DNA from: an uncultured Oscillospiraceae bacterium
GTDB taxonomy: Bacteria > Bacillota > Clostridia > Oscillospirales > Ruminococcaceae
Direction: 5' to 3'
Assembly (NCBI GenBank): GCA_934454435.1
Contig: CAKSGA010000006.1
Coordinates: forward strand, 1-45,319
DNA: 45,319 nt
The notes beneath the pieces were generated by a model. The model did no database searches, was not told where the DNA came from, and saw only the letters and a list, made by a program, of their open reading frames with translations. Below are positions 1-6,748 of the stretch, in pieces; within the stretch, counting starts at the first letter, position 1, and every line of letters starts with the position of its first letter. A program made the translations under genes and the position numbers.

Positions 1-1251
1 GAGATAGCAGTCGCTGACATGAAGCAGCAGGAGATCCATGACGTCACAGGTATCTACGGCGAGGATTACCTCGACCGTGCAAAGGGCTACGACCTGCTTC
101 TGCAAAGTCCGGGCGTCATAATAAAAGACCGGCTCACGCCGGAGGAAAAGGCGAAGATACTCACACAGACGGAGCTGCTGCTCAGGCTGCGCCCCTGCCA
201 TGTGGTCGGTATCACAGGCACCAAGGGTAAGTCCACCACATCTTCGCTGACCTGCCACTTCCTGACGGCGTGCGGCTTCAGGACCATGCTGATAGGAAAT
301 ATCGGCGTCCCTCCGCTTGAGCGTATCCGGGATATGACCCCGGACACCGTGGCGGTCTGCGAGATGAGCTGCCATCAGCTCGAATTCGTGAAGCATTCGC
401 CGGAGGTGGCTGTGCTGCTGAATATCTTCCCGGAGCACCTTGACCATTACGTCAGCCTTGAAGCCTATGCAGAGGCAAAGCGGAACATCTACAGATTTCA
501 GCGGGAGGGCGACACATCTATCCTGAACATCGACATTATTCCCGACGATATCTGCACTAACGCTGAATGCACGAATGCTCCCGGGTGCAGCAATTCCGGC
601 TACCGTAAGTCCAGACTGGTGACTATCGGCTGCGAGCGCCCGGCGATGGCGTTTTCGGAAAACGGTGCGATATTCCTGCCGGACCGTGAGGTACCTGCGG
701 AGGAGGTCCACACACAGCTGCGGGGGAAGCACAATGTGTACAACATCACCGCTGCCCTGATGGCAGCGTCTGCGGTGGGAGCGGATATCGACAGGTGTCT
801 TGCCTCTCTGCCGGATTTCAGCGGACTGGAGCACCGCCTGGAGTACGTTGACACGATAAACGGCGTGGAATATATCAACGACAGCATATGTACTATTCCA
901 GAGGCTGCGATCGCTGCGGTAAAGGCGTTCCCTGATGGCGCAGACTGCGTGATACTCGGCGGTATGGAACGCAATATCCCATACGGCAAGCTGGCGGATT
1001 TTCTCAATACAGGGTACGTGAAGAATGTCATTCTTCTGCCGGACAGCGGCTACCGTATCGGGGACATGATAACCTCGCCGCTGGTCAACAAGGTGCGGGT
1101 CGGGGACCTGCCCGAAGCGGTCAGCAAGGCGGCTTCACTGGCGAAGAAGCGTGTGATACTCTGTCCGGCGGCAGCAAGCTATGGTTTTTACAAGAATTTC
1201 GAGGAACGTGGACGGCATTTCAAGCAGCTTGTCCGGGAGCTCCACAAATGA
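1..1251 (+). CDS. murD: UDP-N-acetylmuramoyl-alanine--D-glutamate ligase MurD (5' end outside window)
   Basis: Mur ligase that adds D-glutamate to UDP-MurNAc-L-Ala in the cytoplasmic stage of peptidoglycan synthesis. The frame is open from base 1, and the first visible Met (base 19) already lies inside the N-terminal UDP-binding domain: the stretch with LLLQSPGV is the usual end of that domain. The gene therefore starts upstream and about 410 or more residues are seen. The ATP loop GITGTKGKST, the NIFPEHLDHY block of the central domain and the C-terminal segment VILGGMERN fit MurD, which usually has about 450 residues. MurD is preferred over MurC, MurE or MurF because of the short N-terminal part and the DCVILGG motif. 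A strong terminator follows directly, so it ends its transcription unit. Confidence 0.88.
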   Translation, partial: EIAVADMKQQEIHDVTGIYGEDYLDRAKGYDLLLQSPGVIIKDRLTPEEKAKILTQTELLLRLRPCHVVGITGTKGKSTTSSLTCHFLTACGFRTMLIGNIGVPPLERIRDMTPDTVAVCEMSCHQLEFVKHSPEVAVLLNIFPEHLDHYVSLEAYAEAKRNIYRFQREGDTSILNIDIIPDDICTNAECTNAPGCSNSGYRKSRLVTIGCERPAMAFSENGAIFLPDREVPAEEVHTQLRGKHNVYNITAALMAASAVGADIDRCLASLPDFSGLEHRLEYVDTINGVEYINDSICTIPEAAIAAVKAFPDGADCVILGGMERNIPYGKLADFLNTGYVKNVILLPDSGYRIGDMITSPLVNKVRVGDLPEAVSKAASLAKKRVILCPAAASYGFYKNFEERGRHFKQLVRELHK

Positions 1252-1256
1252 TGTTA

Positions 1257-1287
1257 CAAAACCTCTGCTGAAATGCAGAGGTTTTTT
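1257..1287 (+). terminator. Rho-independent terminator after murD
   Basis: An 8-bp perfect stem (ACCTCTGC with GCAGAGGT), extended by A-U pairs, has a 6-nt loop and is followed by TTTTTTG. It starts 6 nt after the murD stop codon and separates murD from the cas5-cas7 pair, which must therefore have its own promoter or depend on readthrough. Confidence 0.9.
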
Positions 1288-1463
1288 GTGCACTGTGACG
1301 GAATTCTGAGAATGTCAGATTTCGCAGATTGTACAAAAATCATACTGGTACTTTGTTACATATCAACAGCCTGTGATCTGATTGCATGTCAAGTGAACCA
1401 TTGAATTATCATTCCCGGAAATGCAGTTTAGTGAATCCTGAACATTGAAAGTCAAGGGGGCAT

Positions 1464-2018
1464 GTGGTACAATATTTCAGGGTGAGTGAATTGCGTGACA
1501 ACATCATCGAGCTTGAGATATTCGGCAGGAATGCGATGTTCCGGGACCCGGAAAACTACTGTCGAAGCCTTTTGGTCCCGACTTTCAGTGCGGTCCGGGG
1601 AATAATGTGTTCCATCTACTGGAAGCCGACTTTTCTCTGGGTGCCTGACGAGGTCCGAATAATGAACCCGATATGCACGGAAAAGTACTCGGTGAGGACC
1701 CTCAGCGGAAAGTTCGAGCTGGTGCGCCTGGCAGATGTCAGGTACCAGATACGTGCGCATTTCGTGTGGAACGAGGAACGTCCCGACCTTATCCCAGACC
1801 GCAACGAGGACAAGCATTTCCGCATGGCTCTGCGGAGCCTCCACAGGGGCGGGAGATTTCCCGTGTACCTTGGAACGGCGGATTGTCCTGCGGAGGTCAT
1901 TCCGGGGCATTTCGGACATGGGAGCGGTCACTACGACCACTGTGGCGGCGTCCGGACAGAACAATACGAGATGGTTGACGGCGTTATCCGCTTTGAACGT
2001 GAGCCTATGAAAGTCTGA
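1464..2018 (+). CDS. cas5c: Subtype I-C type Cas5 (Cas5c/Cas5d), orphan
   Basis: CRISPR-associated RAMP protein of the Cas5d family; in subtype I-C this protein cuts the CRISPR precursor RNA and caps the 5' handle of Cascade. Diagnostic blocks are visible: the N-terminal FGRNAMFRDP, VPTFSAVRG, SIYWKPTFLWV, VRIMNPI, YQIRAHFVWNEERPDL and DRNEDKHF. Relative to the characterised Bacillus halodurans Cas5d, the catalytic residues Tyr46, Lys116 and His117 correspond to Tyr52, Lys117 and His118 here and are kept. At 184 residues it is shorter than usual (about 210-245), with a reduced C-terminus. The start is uncertain: GTG at 1464 is used here, but GTG 1482 or TTG 1491 would fit the family N-terminus and the AGGGTGAG upstream better. 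Cas7c follows after 13 bp. No cas8c lies between them, unlike standard I-C loci. No convincing promoter was found. Confidence 0.85.
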   Translation: MVQYFRVSELRDNIIELEIFGRNAMFRDPENYCRSLLVPTFSAVRGIMCSIYWKPTFLWVPDEVRIMNPICTEKYSVRTLSGKFELVRLADVRYQIRAHFVWNEERPDLIPDRNEDKHFRMALRSLHRGGRFPVYLGTADCPAEVIPGHFGHGSGHYDHCGGVRTEQYEMVDGVIRFEREPMKV

Positions 2019-2031
2019 CAGGAGGGAGCAT

Positions 2032-2823
2032 ATGCGGCTGGATCACAGAATAGATTTCATGCTGCTGGTATCAGTCAGCAATGCTGACCCGAACGGCGAC
2101 CCGCTCCGCAATGGAATGCCCAGGACAGACGGCAGGGGGTATGGCATTATTTCCCCGGTGTGCATAAAGCGCAAACTGCGTGACCGTCTTGCAGAAATGG
2201 GCGAGGAGATATTCGTTGCGCCACCCGGGGAGGACTGCGGTTCGCTTTCAGAGCGTGCGGCGCTGCTTGCGGCTGGGGACGATTATTCCCGCCGTGCCTG
2301 CCAAAAATGGTATGACGTCAGGGCATTCGGACAGATATTCATGTTCCAGGGGGTACGCTGCCCCGGGGTGAGGGGAGCGGTGACGATTCAGCCCGCATTC
2401 AGCGTGGATCCCGTGGAGATAGTGGACATGGGCGTCACACGCTGTATACACAGCGACCCGGGCAAGAGATCAGCAGCTATGGGCAGGGTACATATGGTCA
2501 AATTCGGACTGTATGTCATAAAGGGTTCGGTGAATGCGCTCGCAGCCGGAAAGAACGGCTTTTCCGCAGAGGACGCTGAAAAGCTCCGCCGTGCGATGCT
2601 CCGTCTTTTTGATAACGACAGCTCCGCCGCAAGACCTGCGGGTTCCATGGAAGTCCGCAGGCTCTACTGGTGGGAACATAAGAGTATTTCCGGGGAAATA
2701 CCGGCAGGGAAGGTGTTCAGGACCGTCATCCTGCGGAATACGGGAAAGAAGCCCCTTGATTTCAGCGATTACCAGATAACACATGAACCGTTTGACGGCC
2801 TTGTTCCGGTGATCTACGAGTAA
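2032..2823 (+). CDS. cas7c: Subtype I-C type Cas7 (Csd2), orphan
   Basis: Cas7 family RAMP protein that in subtype I-C polymerises along crRNA to form the Cascade backbone. The family signature runs through the whole protein: SNADPNGDPLRNGMPRTD near the N-terminus (family GNPNGDP), VCIKRKLRD, WYDVRAFGQIF, VRGAVTIQPAFSVDP, MGRVHMVKFGLYVIKG, FSAEDAEKLRRAMLRLF and SMEVRRLYWWEH. It has 263 residues, a little shorter than typical Csd2 (about 280-290). The start ATG follows GGAGGGAGCAT. It is the last gene of the pair; the next gene, a PLP enzyme, is convergent. No Cas8c/Csd1 (and so no internal Cas11), Cas3, Cas4, Cas1, Cas2 or repeat array is present within the window. The start of the neighbourhood beyond murD is not visible. 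Family assignment is firm; function in isolation is unknown. Confidence 0.87.
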   Translation: MRLDHRIDFMLLVSVSNADPNGDPLRNGMPRTDGRGYGIISPVCIKRKLRDRLAEMGEEIFVAPPGEDCGSLSERAALLAAGDDYSRRACQKWYDVRAFGQIFMFQGVRCPGVRGAVTIQPAFSVDPVEIVDMGVTRCIHSDPGKRSAAMGRVHMVKFGLYVIKGSVNALAAGKNGFSAEDAEKLRRAMLRLFDNDSSAARPAGSMEVRRLYWWEHKSISGEIPAGKVFRTVILRNTGKKPLDFSDYQITHEPFDGLVPVIYE

Positions 2824-2877
2824 AGTCACAGCCGTCGGGATTTCCCGGCGTGGATAATTCACAGTTTTGTAAACAGG

Positions 2878-2905
2878 TTCGGGGGGCTGATATCAGTCCC
2901 CCGAA
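2878..2905. terminator. Hairpin between cas7c and the convergent PLP enzyme gene
   Basis: A long hairpin: TTCGGGGG pairs with CCCCCGAA around a loop that is itself the palindrome CTGATATCAG. It sits between two convergent genes, so it probably serves as a bidirectional terminator although the U-tracts on both sides are weak. A second short hairpin lies at about 2831-2850. Confidence 0.6.
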
Positions 2906-2912
2906 AACTTTG

Positions 2913-4079
2913 TCATTCGAGCATGAACGCATAAATGCCCTGACGGAGCCGTTCAAGTCCGTCCAGAAGGACGCTCCTCGGGCATGCGGCATTCAGCCGC
3001 AGGAACCGGTCGCCGTTACCCCTGTATGGAGCCCCTGAGGAAAGGTACAGCCCGGTCTTGTTCCTGATGAACCTTGCGAGCTGCCTGGAATTGTCCGTGA
3101 CCTCGCTGCAGTCCAGCCAGAAAAGGTAGGTCGCATCGGAGCCCACCAGATGTATCTGCGGTATCTGGGCTGTTATGAATTCCCCCGCTGTGCGGCGGTT
3201 TTCTGCGATGTACTCACGGAGCTGGTCGAGCCATTCGCCGCCCCGGGTGAACGCAGCTATTGCAGCGGTGACTGCAAAAACGTTAGGCTCTGCGCATTCG
3301 TCTGTGTTAAGCCCACGCTCGGCTATGTGTCGAAGGCGGGGGTTCGCTGAAAATATCGCAGCCGTCTGAAGTCCGGCAATGTTGAACGCTTTTGTGGGAG
3401 CTATGCAGGTCACGCTGTTCATTCGGCAGGTTTCTGAAACCGAGGCAAAGGGCGTGTATTCCTGCCCGGGGTCAGTGAGGTCGCAGTGTATTTCGTCAGC
3501 TATTACCGTGACGCTGTATTCTGCGCAGAGGTCGCCGATACGCCCCAGAGTGTCCCTGTCCCAGATAACGCCGCCGGGGTTCTGCGGGTTGCACAGAAGC
3601 AGAAGGGTGGTCTGCGGGTCGGAGAGCTTTGCTTCAAGGTCAGCGAAGTTCACACGGTAGGCTCCGTTTTCGTACAGAAGCGGGCTTTCAAGAATGTTCC
3701 TGCCATTATTGCGGATAGAGTTGAAAAAGATGTTGTACACCGGGGTCATGACCAGCACGTTTTCGCCGACACGGGACAGCCTGCGTACCATGCTGGATAT
3801 CGCCGGGACAACTCCCGTGCAGAACACCAGCCATTCCCGCTTTATCTCAAAGCTGTGGCGGGACTTCCACCAGCCGGTGTAGGCATCGTACCACTCGTCT
3901 GGAACTATCGTGTATCCGAACACACCGTGCTGCGCACGCTCAGACAGCGCCCTGGTTATCTCCGGCGCCGTGCGGAAATCCATGTCGGCGACCCACATCG
4001 GCAGCTCCCCGTCCGGGACGTCCCATTTCAGTGAGAATGTGTTCCGGCGGTCTACCGGGGTGTCAAAATCGTATTTCAT
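2913..4079 (-). CDS. MalY/PatB-type PLP-dependent C-S lyase / aminotransferase
   Basis: Fold-type I PLP enzyme of 388 residues, cytoplasmic, expected to act as a cystathionine beta-lyase-like C-S lyase or an aminotransferase. It starts with the family signature FDTPVDRRNTFSLKWD, followed by LPMWVADMDF, which separates MalY/PatB from other class I/II aminotransferases. Further marks are FCTGVVPAISS, CNPQNPGG, ADEIHCDL and the PLP lysine at about residue 230 in APTKAFNIAGLQ. The C-terminal RLNAACPR holds the substrate carboxylate Arg. It lies 10 nt downstream of the DUF3737 gene and ends the minus-strand operon. The exact substrate cannot be read from sequence. Confidence 0.85.
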   Translation of the reverse strand: MKYDFDTPVDRRNTFSLKWDVPDGELPMWVADMDFRTAPEITRALSERAQHGVFGYTIVPDEWYDAYTGWWKSRHSFEIKREWLVFCTGVVPAISSMVRRLSRVGENVLVMTPVYNIFFNSIRNNGRNILESPLLYENGAYRVNFADLEAKLSDPQTTLLLLCNPQNPGGVIWDRDTLGRIGDLCAEYSVTVIADEIHCDLTDPGQEYTPFASVSETCRMNSVTCIAPTKAFNIAGLQTAAIFSANPRLRHIAERGLNTDECAEPNVFAVTAAIAAFTRGGEWLDQLREYIAENRRTAGEFITAQIPQIHLVGSDATYLFWLDCSEVTDNSRQLARFIRNKTGLYLSSGAPYRGNGDRFLRLNAACPRSVLLDGLERLRQGIYAFMLE

Positions 4080-4089
4080 GACTTCCTCC

Positions 4090-4959
4090 TTAAAGGCATG
4101 CGCAGGGCTTCGCTTCCCGGCAGATTATCTTTGTGCTGCATGGGTCTATCTTGTCCTTTTCCATGATAAGCTCGCCTATGCTGTCGGCGGTTATGCTGCC
4201 GGATATCGGGTTCTTCACGCTGTCTATCCTGCCGTTTACCTCGGCGTTCACCGTTGAGTACTCGAATGCCAGGGTGGTGTTGATCAGCCGGCAGTTCTTC
4301 AGGGTGAGGTCCTTCGCATAGCACAGACCCTGCAGACTTTCTATCGTGCAGTCCACAAGCGTCAGCCCCTCGGAGTTCCACCCGAGATACTCGCCGGAAA
4401 TGAACGAGTTGTATACGGTGATATTACGGCTGTTCCAGAATGCGTCCTTGCTGAGCAGCTTCGAGTTTCTGATCGTGATGTCCACGTCGCCGTCAAATGA
4501 GTAGTTCCCGTAAAGCTCCAGCCCGTCTATCTCCATGTTTCGGGAGTTCATTGCGAGGTAGTCGCCCTTTGCCATGACCCTGCTGAGCTTCACACCGTCA
4601 CAGTTCCAGAGGGTTTCTGCTGCGTCCGGGAGCGTTACGTTCTCGAGTGTGAGGTCACGACAGCGGCGGAACGTTTTCGGGGCTTCTATCATCGTGTTTT
4701 CCGCCCGGAGGTGGTCAGTGTACCATATCCCGGCACGTGCGGTGCTGAACAGCGTGCAGTCCCGCAGAAGTATATCGTGACTGTACCACAGCGGGTATTT
4801 CCAGCGGAACATGGTGCTGTAGAGCTCTATGTCAGCGCTCTCTTTCAGCGGCGACTCGCCGTCATCGAAAAGTGTATCGTAAATTCGCAGGCCGTGTGCC
4901 TGGAAAAGCGCACGCTCCCCGGTAAAATGATCCTGATGTATCTCTTTCTTATTCTCCAT
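4090..4959 (-). CDS. DUF3737 family beta-helix-like protein
   Basis: A 289-residue protein recognised as DUF3737. It has an N-terminal block HFTGERALFQAHGLRIYDTL, then repeated short strands of the form 'x-DCTLFST', 'LENVTLPD', 'LYGNYSFDGDVDITIRNS' and 'LVDCTIES', which read as a right-handed parallel beta-helix with about 20-residue coils. No catalytic motif and no signal peptide are seen, so it should be cytoplasmic. Its function is unknown. It overlaps the stop of the upstream small frameshifted gene by 11 nt and precedes the PLP enzyme by 10 nt, which argues for one transcript driven from about 5254-5282. Such genes are often near LysR-type regulators; here only a LysR stub is left. Confidence 0.8.
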   Translation of the reverse strand: MENKKEIHQDHFTGERALFQAHGLRIYDTLFDDGESPLKESADIELYSTMFRWKYPLWYSHDILLRDCTLFSTARAGIWYTDHLRAENTMIEAPKTFRRCRDLTLENVTLPDAAETLWNCDGVKLSRVMAKGDYLAMNSRNMEIDGLELYGNYSFDGDVDITIRNSKLLSKDAFWNSRNITVYNSFISGEYLGWNSEGLTLVDCTIESLQGLCYAKDLTLKNCRLINTTLAFEYSTVNAEVNGRIDSVKNPISGSITADSIGELIMEKDKIDPCSTKIICREAKPCACL

Positions 4960-5201
4960 CTTTGTCCTCCATGCAGCAGAAGCACTGCTTTTTCAGCTCG
5001 TGAATAAGGTTGCCGAGGCAGCTTATGCGGCTTTCGGTGGAATGAACCTCTTCCAGGCAGAGTGCGGCGCTTGTGCTCCGGCAATTTCTCCGCAGCGCAG
5101 CATCTGCCTGACCTGAGCGCTGAGATTATTTCAGCTGCTTCTTCGTCTGAGCAGCCTGCGTCCAGTAAGTCCTGCAATATCTCCTGCTGTGTCTTTATCA
5201 T
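4949..5201 (-). pseudogene. Small Clostridial protein of about 83 residues, interrupted by a single-base frameshift
   Basis: From ATG 5201 the frame encodes MIKTQQEILQDLLDAGC and continues into an acidic helical segment to about residue 48 (KRRTL). It then loses sense. Shifting by one base at 5051-5060 (one surplus G on the plus strand, at 5056/5057) restores LLEEVHSTESRISCLGN and a tail with KKQCFCCMEDKDGE, ending at TAA 4951-4949, which overlaps the DUF3737 start by 11 nt. The restored product resembles a widespread small Firmicutes protein with the pattern 'DAGC...LLEKHR..LL.EVH....I.CLD.L'. The unshifted reading would give an unrelated Arg-rich C-terminus of 118 residues overlapping DUF3737 deeply, which is unlikely to be real. 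It may be true decay or a base-calling error. Function unknown. Confidence 0.7.
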
Positions 5202-5226
5202 AATTATACTCCCTTTTCACGATTTT

Positions 5227-5243
5227 GTAAAGCGATGCTTTAC
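5227..5243. promoter_or_regulatory. 17-bp perfect inverted repeat, candidate operator
   Basis: GTAAAGC-GAT-GCTTTAC lies between the predicted transcription start (about 5247) of the minus-strand operon and its first gene (ATG 5201). The perfect 7-3-7 symmetry next to +1 suggests a repressor site; the cognate regulator is not identified. Confidence 0.5.
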
Positions 5244-5253
5244 CCTGTAAATG

Positions 5254-5282
5254 AGAATATCACAAATCTTCCCGGATAACAA
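5254..5282 (-). promoter_or_regulatory. Sigma-A type promoter for the DUF3737 / PLP enzyme operon
   Basis: Minus-strand TTGTTA, a 17-nt spacer, then TATTCT. It is placed 53 nt before the ATG of the first operon gene, and the 17-bp palindrome lies just downstream of the start point. Two mismatches in each box make it moderate. Confidence 0.5.
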
Positions 5283-5329
5283 TTGTTTATATAGTATAGT
5301 GTGATATGCCTGAAAGCTATATGATATTG

Positions 5330-5338
5330 TGCTATAAT
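5330..5338 (+). promoter_or_regulatory. Extended -10 promoter element of the LysR stub
   Basis: TGCTATAAT is an extended -10 box 25 nt upstream of the LysR-stub ATG (5363); GGGAGGG at 5348-5354 is the ribosome binding site. No good -35 box is seen. The start signals have survived although the gene body has been lost. Confidence 0.5.
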
Positions 5339-5362
5339 ATCAGAAAAGGGAGGGTGCTCCGA

Positions 5363-5500
5363 ATGGAGATACGTGTACTTGAATATTATCTTGCGGTTGC
5401 GAGGGAGCAGAGCATTTCTGGCGCTGCGGAGGTCCTCCACCTGACAAAGCCCACGCCCTTACGCCGGCTAAGGGAGCTCGCTCACAGCCCGAATGCATAG
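5363..5500 (+). pseudogene. Truncated LysR-type transcriptional regulator (N-terminal HTH only)
   Basis: ATG 5363 opens the typical LysR helix-turn-helix: MEIRVLEYYLAVAREQS, then SGAAEVLHLTKPT. After about residue 36 the sequence becomes unrelated (RLRELAHSPNA) and stops at 5500; a full LysR protein has about 290-300 residues including the effector domain. The 3' end overlaps the end of the convergent chromate-transporter gene by 19 bp, so a deletion probably joined the regulator to that operon. It stands divergent to the DUF3737 operon, the usual position for a LysR regulator of its neighbour. Only 45 residues can be made and the recognition helix is cut, so activity is unlikely. Confidence 0.8.
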
Positions 5501-6048
5501 CCGGCAGCTATACCAAGCACGGCGGAGATCACGATGATGAGTATCGGGTGCAGCTTTCTGAAGCTCAGCACAAGCATTGCTATGAATATAGCGGCAGGGC
5601 AGAGGAACGCCGGGCTCGTGAATATCCCGGCGCTTATGCCCAGCGGGAAGAAAACAGTCTGTCCCGTGGTGACAAGCGCCGCTGCGATCAGTCCCACAAC
5701 CGCAGGCTTCAGACCGGACATGCAGCCTTTCACGACTTTGCTGGTGCGGAATTTCTCATAAAACTTTGCCACCAGCAGAATTATCACAAATGAGGGAAGC
5801 ACCACGCCGAAAGTGGCGCAGGCTGCGCCGGGGAGCCCGGCGGTTCGCATTCCCACAAAGGTCGAGATGTTTACGGCAAAGGGACCCGGCGTGCTCTCGC
5901 TGACGGCTATGAAGTCCACAAGCTCTGACGACGAGAGCCAGCCGTGGGACTTGACCTCCGCCTGTATCAGCGGCAGCATTGCGTAACCTCCGCCAAAGGT
6001 GAACGCACCGAATTTGAGGAATGTCAGGAACAGCTCCAGGTACATCAT
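5482..6048 (-). CDS. Chromate transporter (CHR) family, second half-protein
   Basis: Integral membrane protein of the CHR family, 188 residues from the ATG at 6048. The N-terminal motif FGGGYAMLPLIQAEV, then SESTPGPFAVNISTFVG and FGVVLPSFVIILL, identify the CHR domain; about six hydrophobic segments follow. Classical ChrA is a tandem of two such domains; Bacillus and Clostridia often encode two half-size proteins, as here. Its ATG overlaps the upstream partner's TGA (ATGA), so the pair is translationally coupled. An in-frame start further upstream (6099) would run into the partner gene and is rejected. The family moves chromate or other oxyanions; the natural substrate is uncertain. Confidence 0.85.
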   Translation of the reverse strand: MMYLELFLTFLKFGAFTFGGGYAMLPLIQAEVKSHGWLSSSELVDFIAVSESTPGPFAVNISTFVGMRTAGLPGAACATFGVVLPSFVIILLVAKFYEKFRTSKVVKGCMSGLKPAVVGLIAAALVTTGQTVFFPLGISAGIFTSPAFLCPAAIFIAMLVLSFRKLHPILIIVISAVLGIAAGYAFGL

Positions 6049-6599
6049 TTTCTGCCCCTTTCCCGCCGCAGGGACGTCAGAAGTCCGATAAGGGCGCACA
6101 GGGCGAGTACCAGAAGAATGCTGGTGTCAATGAAAACGGCTCCTGCAAAGGCAACTGCGATAAGTATGTGGGATACTTTTCCTTTCGGGCACTGCTTGTA
6201 CATCGAACATACAGCCCGGACAATCAGCGCCAGTACCCCGGCACGCACTCCGAAAAAAGCGTACTGCACGGTTTTTATTCCGCTGAATGCGTCCAGAACG
6301 GAGGTCACGGCGATTATCACCAGAAAAGACGGCAGCACGACCCCGAGCGTCGCCAAGAGCGCACCGAGGGCTCCGCAGGCATGGTAGCCCACAAAGGTCG
6401 CAGCGTTGACCGCTATCGGTCCGGGAGTGCTTTCGGCGATAGCAACGATCTCCATGATATCCTCGTCGCTAATCCAGTGGTGTTTGGCAGCGGCTTCACG
6501 CTGTATCAGGGGTATCATGGCGTAGCCGCCGCCAAAGGTGAAAAAGCCGATCTTCATAAAGGTCAGGAAAACCGACATAAGCGTTTTGGATTTTTTCAT
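6045..6599 (-). CDS. Chromate transporter (CHR) family, first half-protein
   Basis: CHR-family membrane protein of about 184 residues, partner of the next gene. It carries FFTFGGGYAMIPLIQREA, AESTPGPIAVNAATFVG and GVVLPSFLVIIAVTS, followed by hydrophobic helices and a basic C-terminus (RRERGRK). The start is set at ATG 6599 because GGAGG lies 8 nt upstream; ATG 6605 is too close to that site and 6623 lies before it. Promoter at 6628-6656. The two half-proteins share the conserved N-terminal block, consistent with a heterodimer with opposite membrane orientation. Confidence 0.85.
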   Translation of the reverse strand: MKKSKTLMSVFLTFMKIGFFTFGGGYAMIPLIQREAAAKHHWISDEDIMEIVAIAESTPGPIAVNAATFVGYHACGALGALLATLGVVLPSFLVIIAVTSVLDAFSGIKTVQYAFFGVRAGVLALIVRAVCSMYKQCPKGKVSHILIAVAFAGAVFIDTSILLVLALCALIGLLTSLRRERGRK

Positions 6600-6627
6600 T
6601 GACATAACCTCCAGATCATACAACTTT

Positions 6628-6656
6628 ATTGTATCATATTATGTCAGTTAATTCAA
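6628..6656 (-). promoter_or_regulatory. Promoter of the chromate-transporter pair
   Basis: Minus-strand TTGAAT, 17-nt spacer, TACAAT, 29 nt upstream of the chosen ATG (6599). Good spacing and 9 of 12 consensus bases. Confidence 0.65.
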
Positions 6657-6698
6657 GGCTTGTTTTCTTATCGCTGCAGGCATAATTCCGGGTATATA

Positions 6699-6737
6699 CA
6701 AAAGCTGGATATCATGCTATCTGATATCCAGCTTTTT
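6699..6737 (-). terminator. Terminator after the MATE gene
   Basis: A 14-bp perfect stem (AAAGCTGGATATCA with TGATATCCAGCTTT) with a 7-nt loop, 12 nt after the MATE stop codon, with U-rich flanks on the minus-strand transcript. Confidence 0.85.
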
Positions 6738-6748
6738 AGAGCTGACCA

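Noticed and set aside
1252..2912. CRISPR array next to the cas5c-cas7c genes
   Set aside because: Read on both strands, no direct repeats of 28-37 bases and no I-C type repeat (GTCGC...GGATTGAAA) occur around the pair or elsewhere in the window.
4845..5201. 118-residue ORF as an intact gene
   Set aside because: Only the first 48 residues look like a protein; the rest is Arg-rich, overlaps DUF3737 by over 110 bases, and a one-base shift gives a sensible C-terminus.
6021..6602. 193-residue plus-strand ORF over the chromate transporter gene
   Set aside because: Low-complexity polar product complementary to a clear CHR membrane protein.
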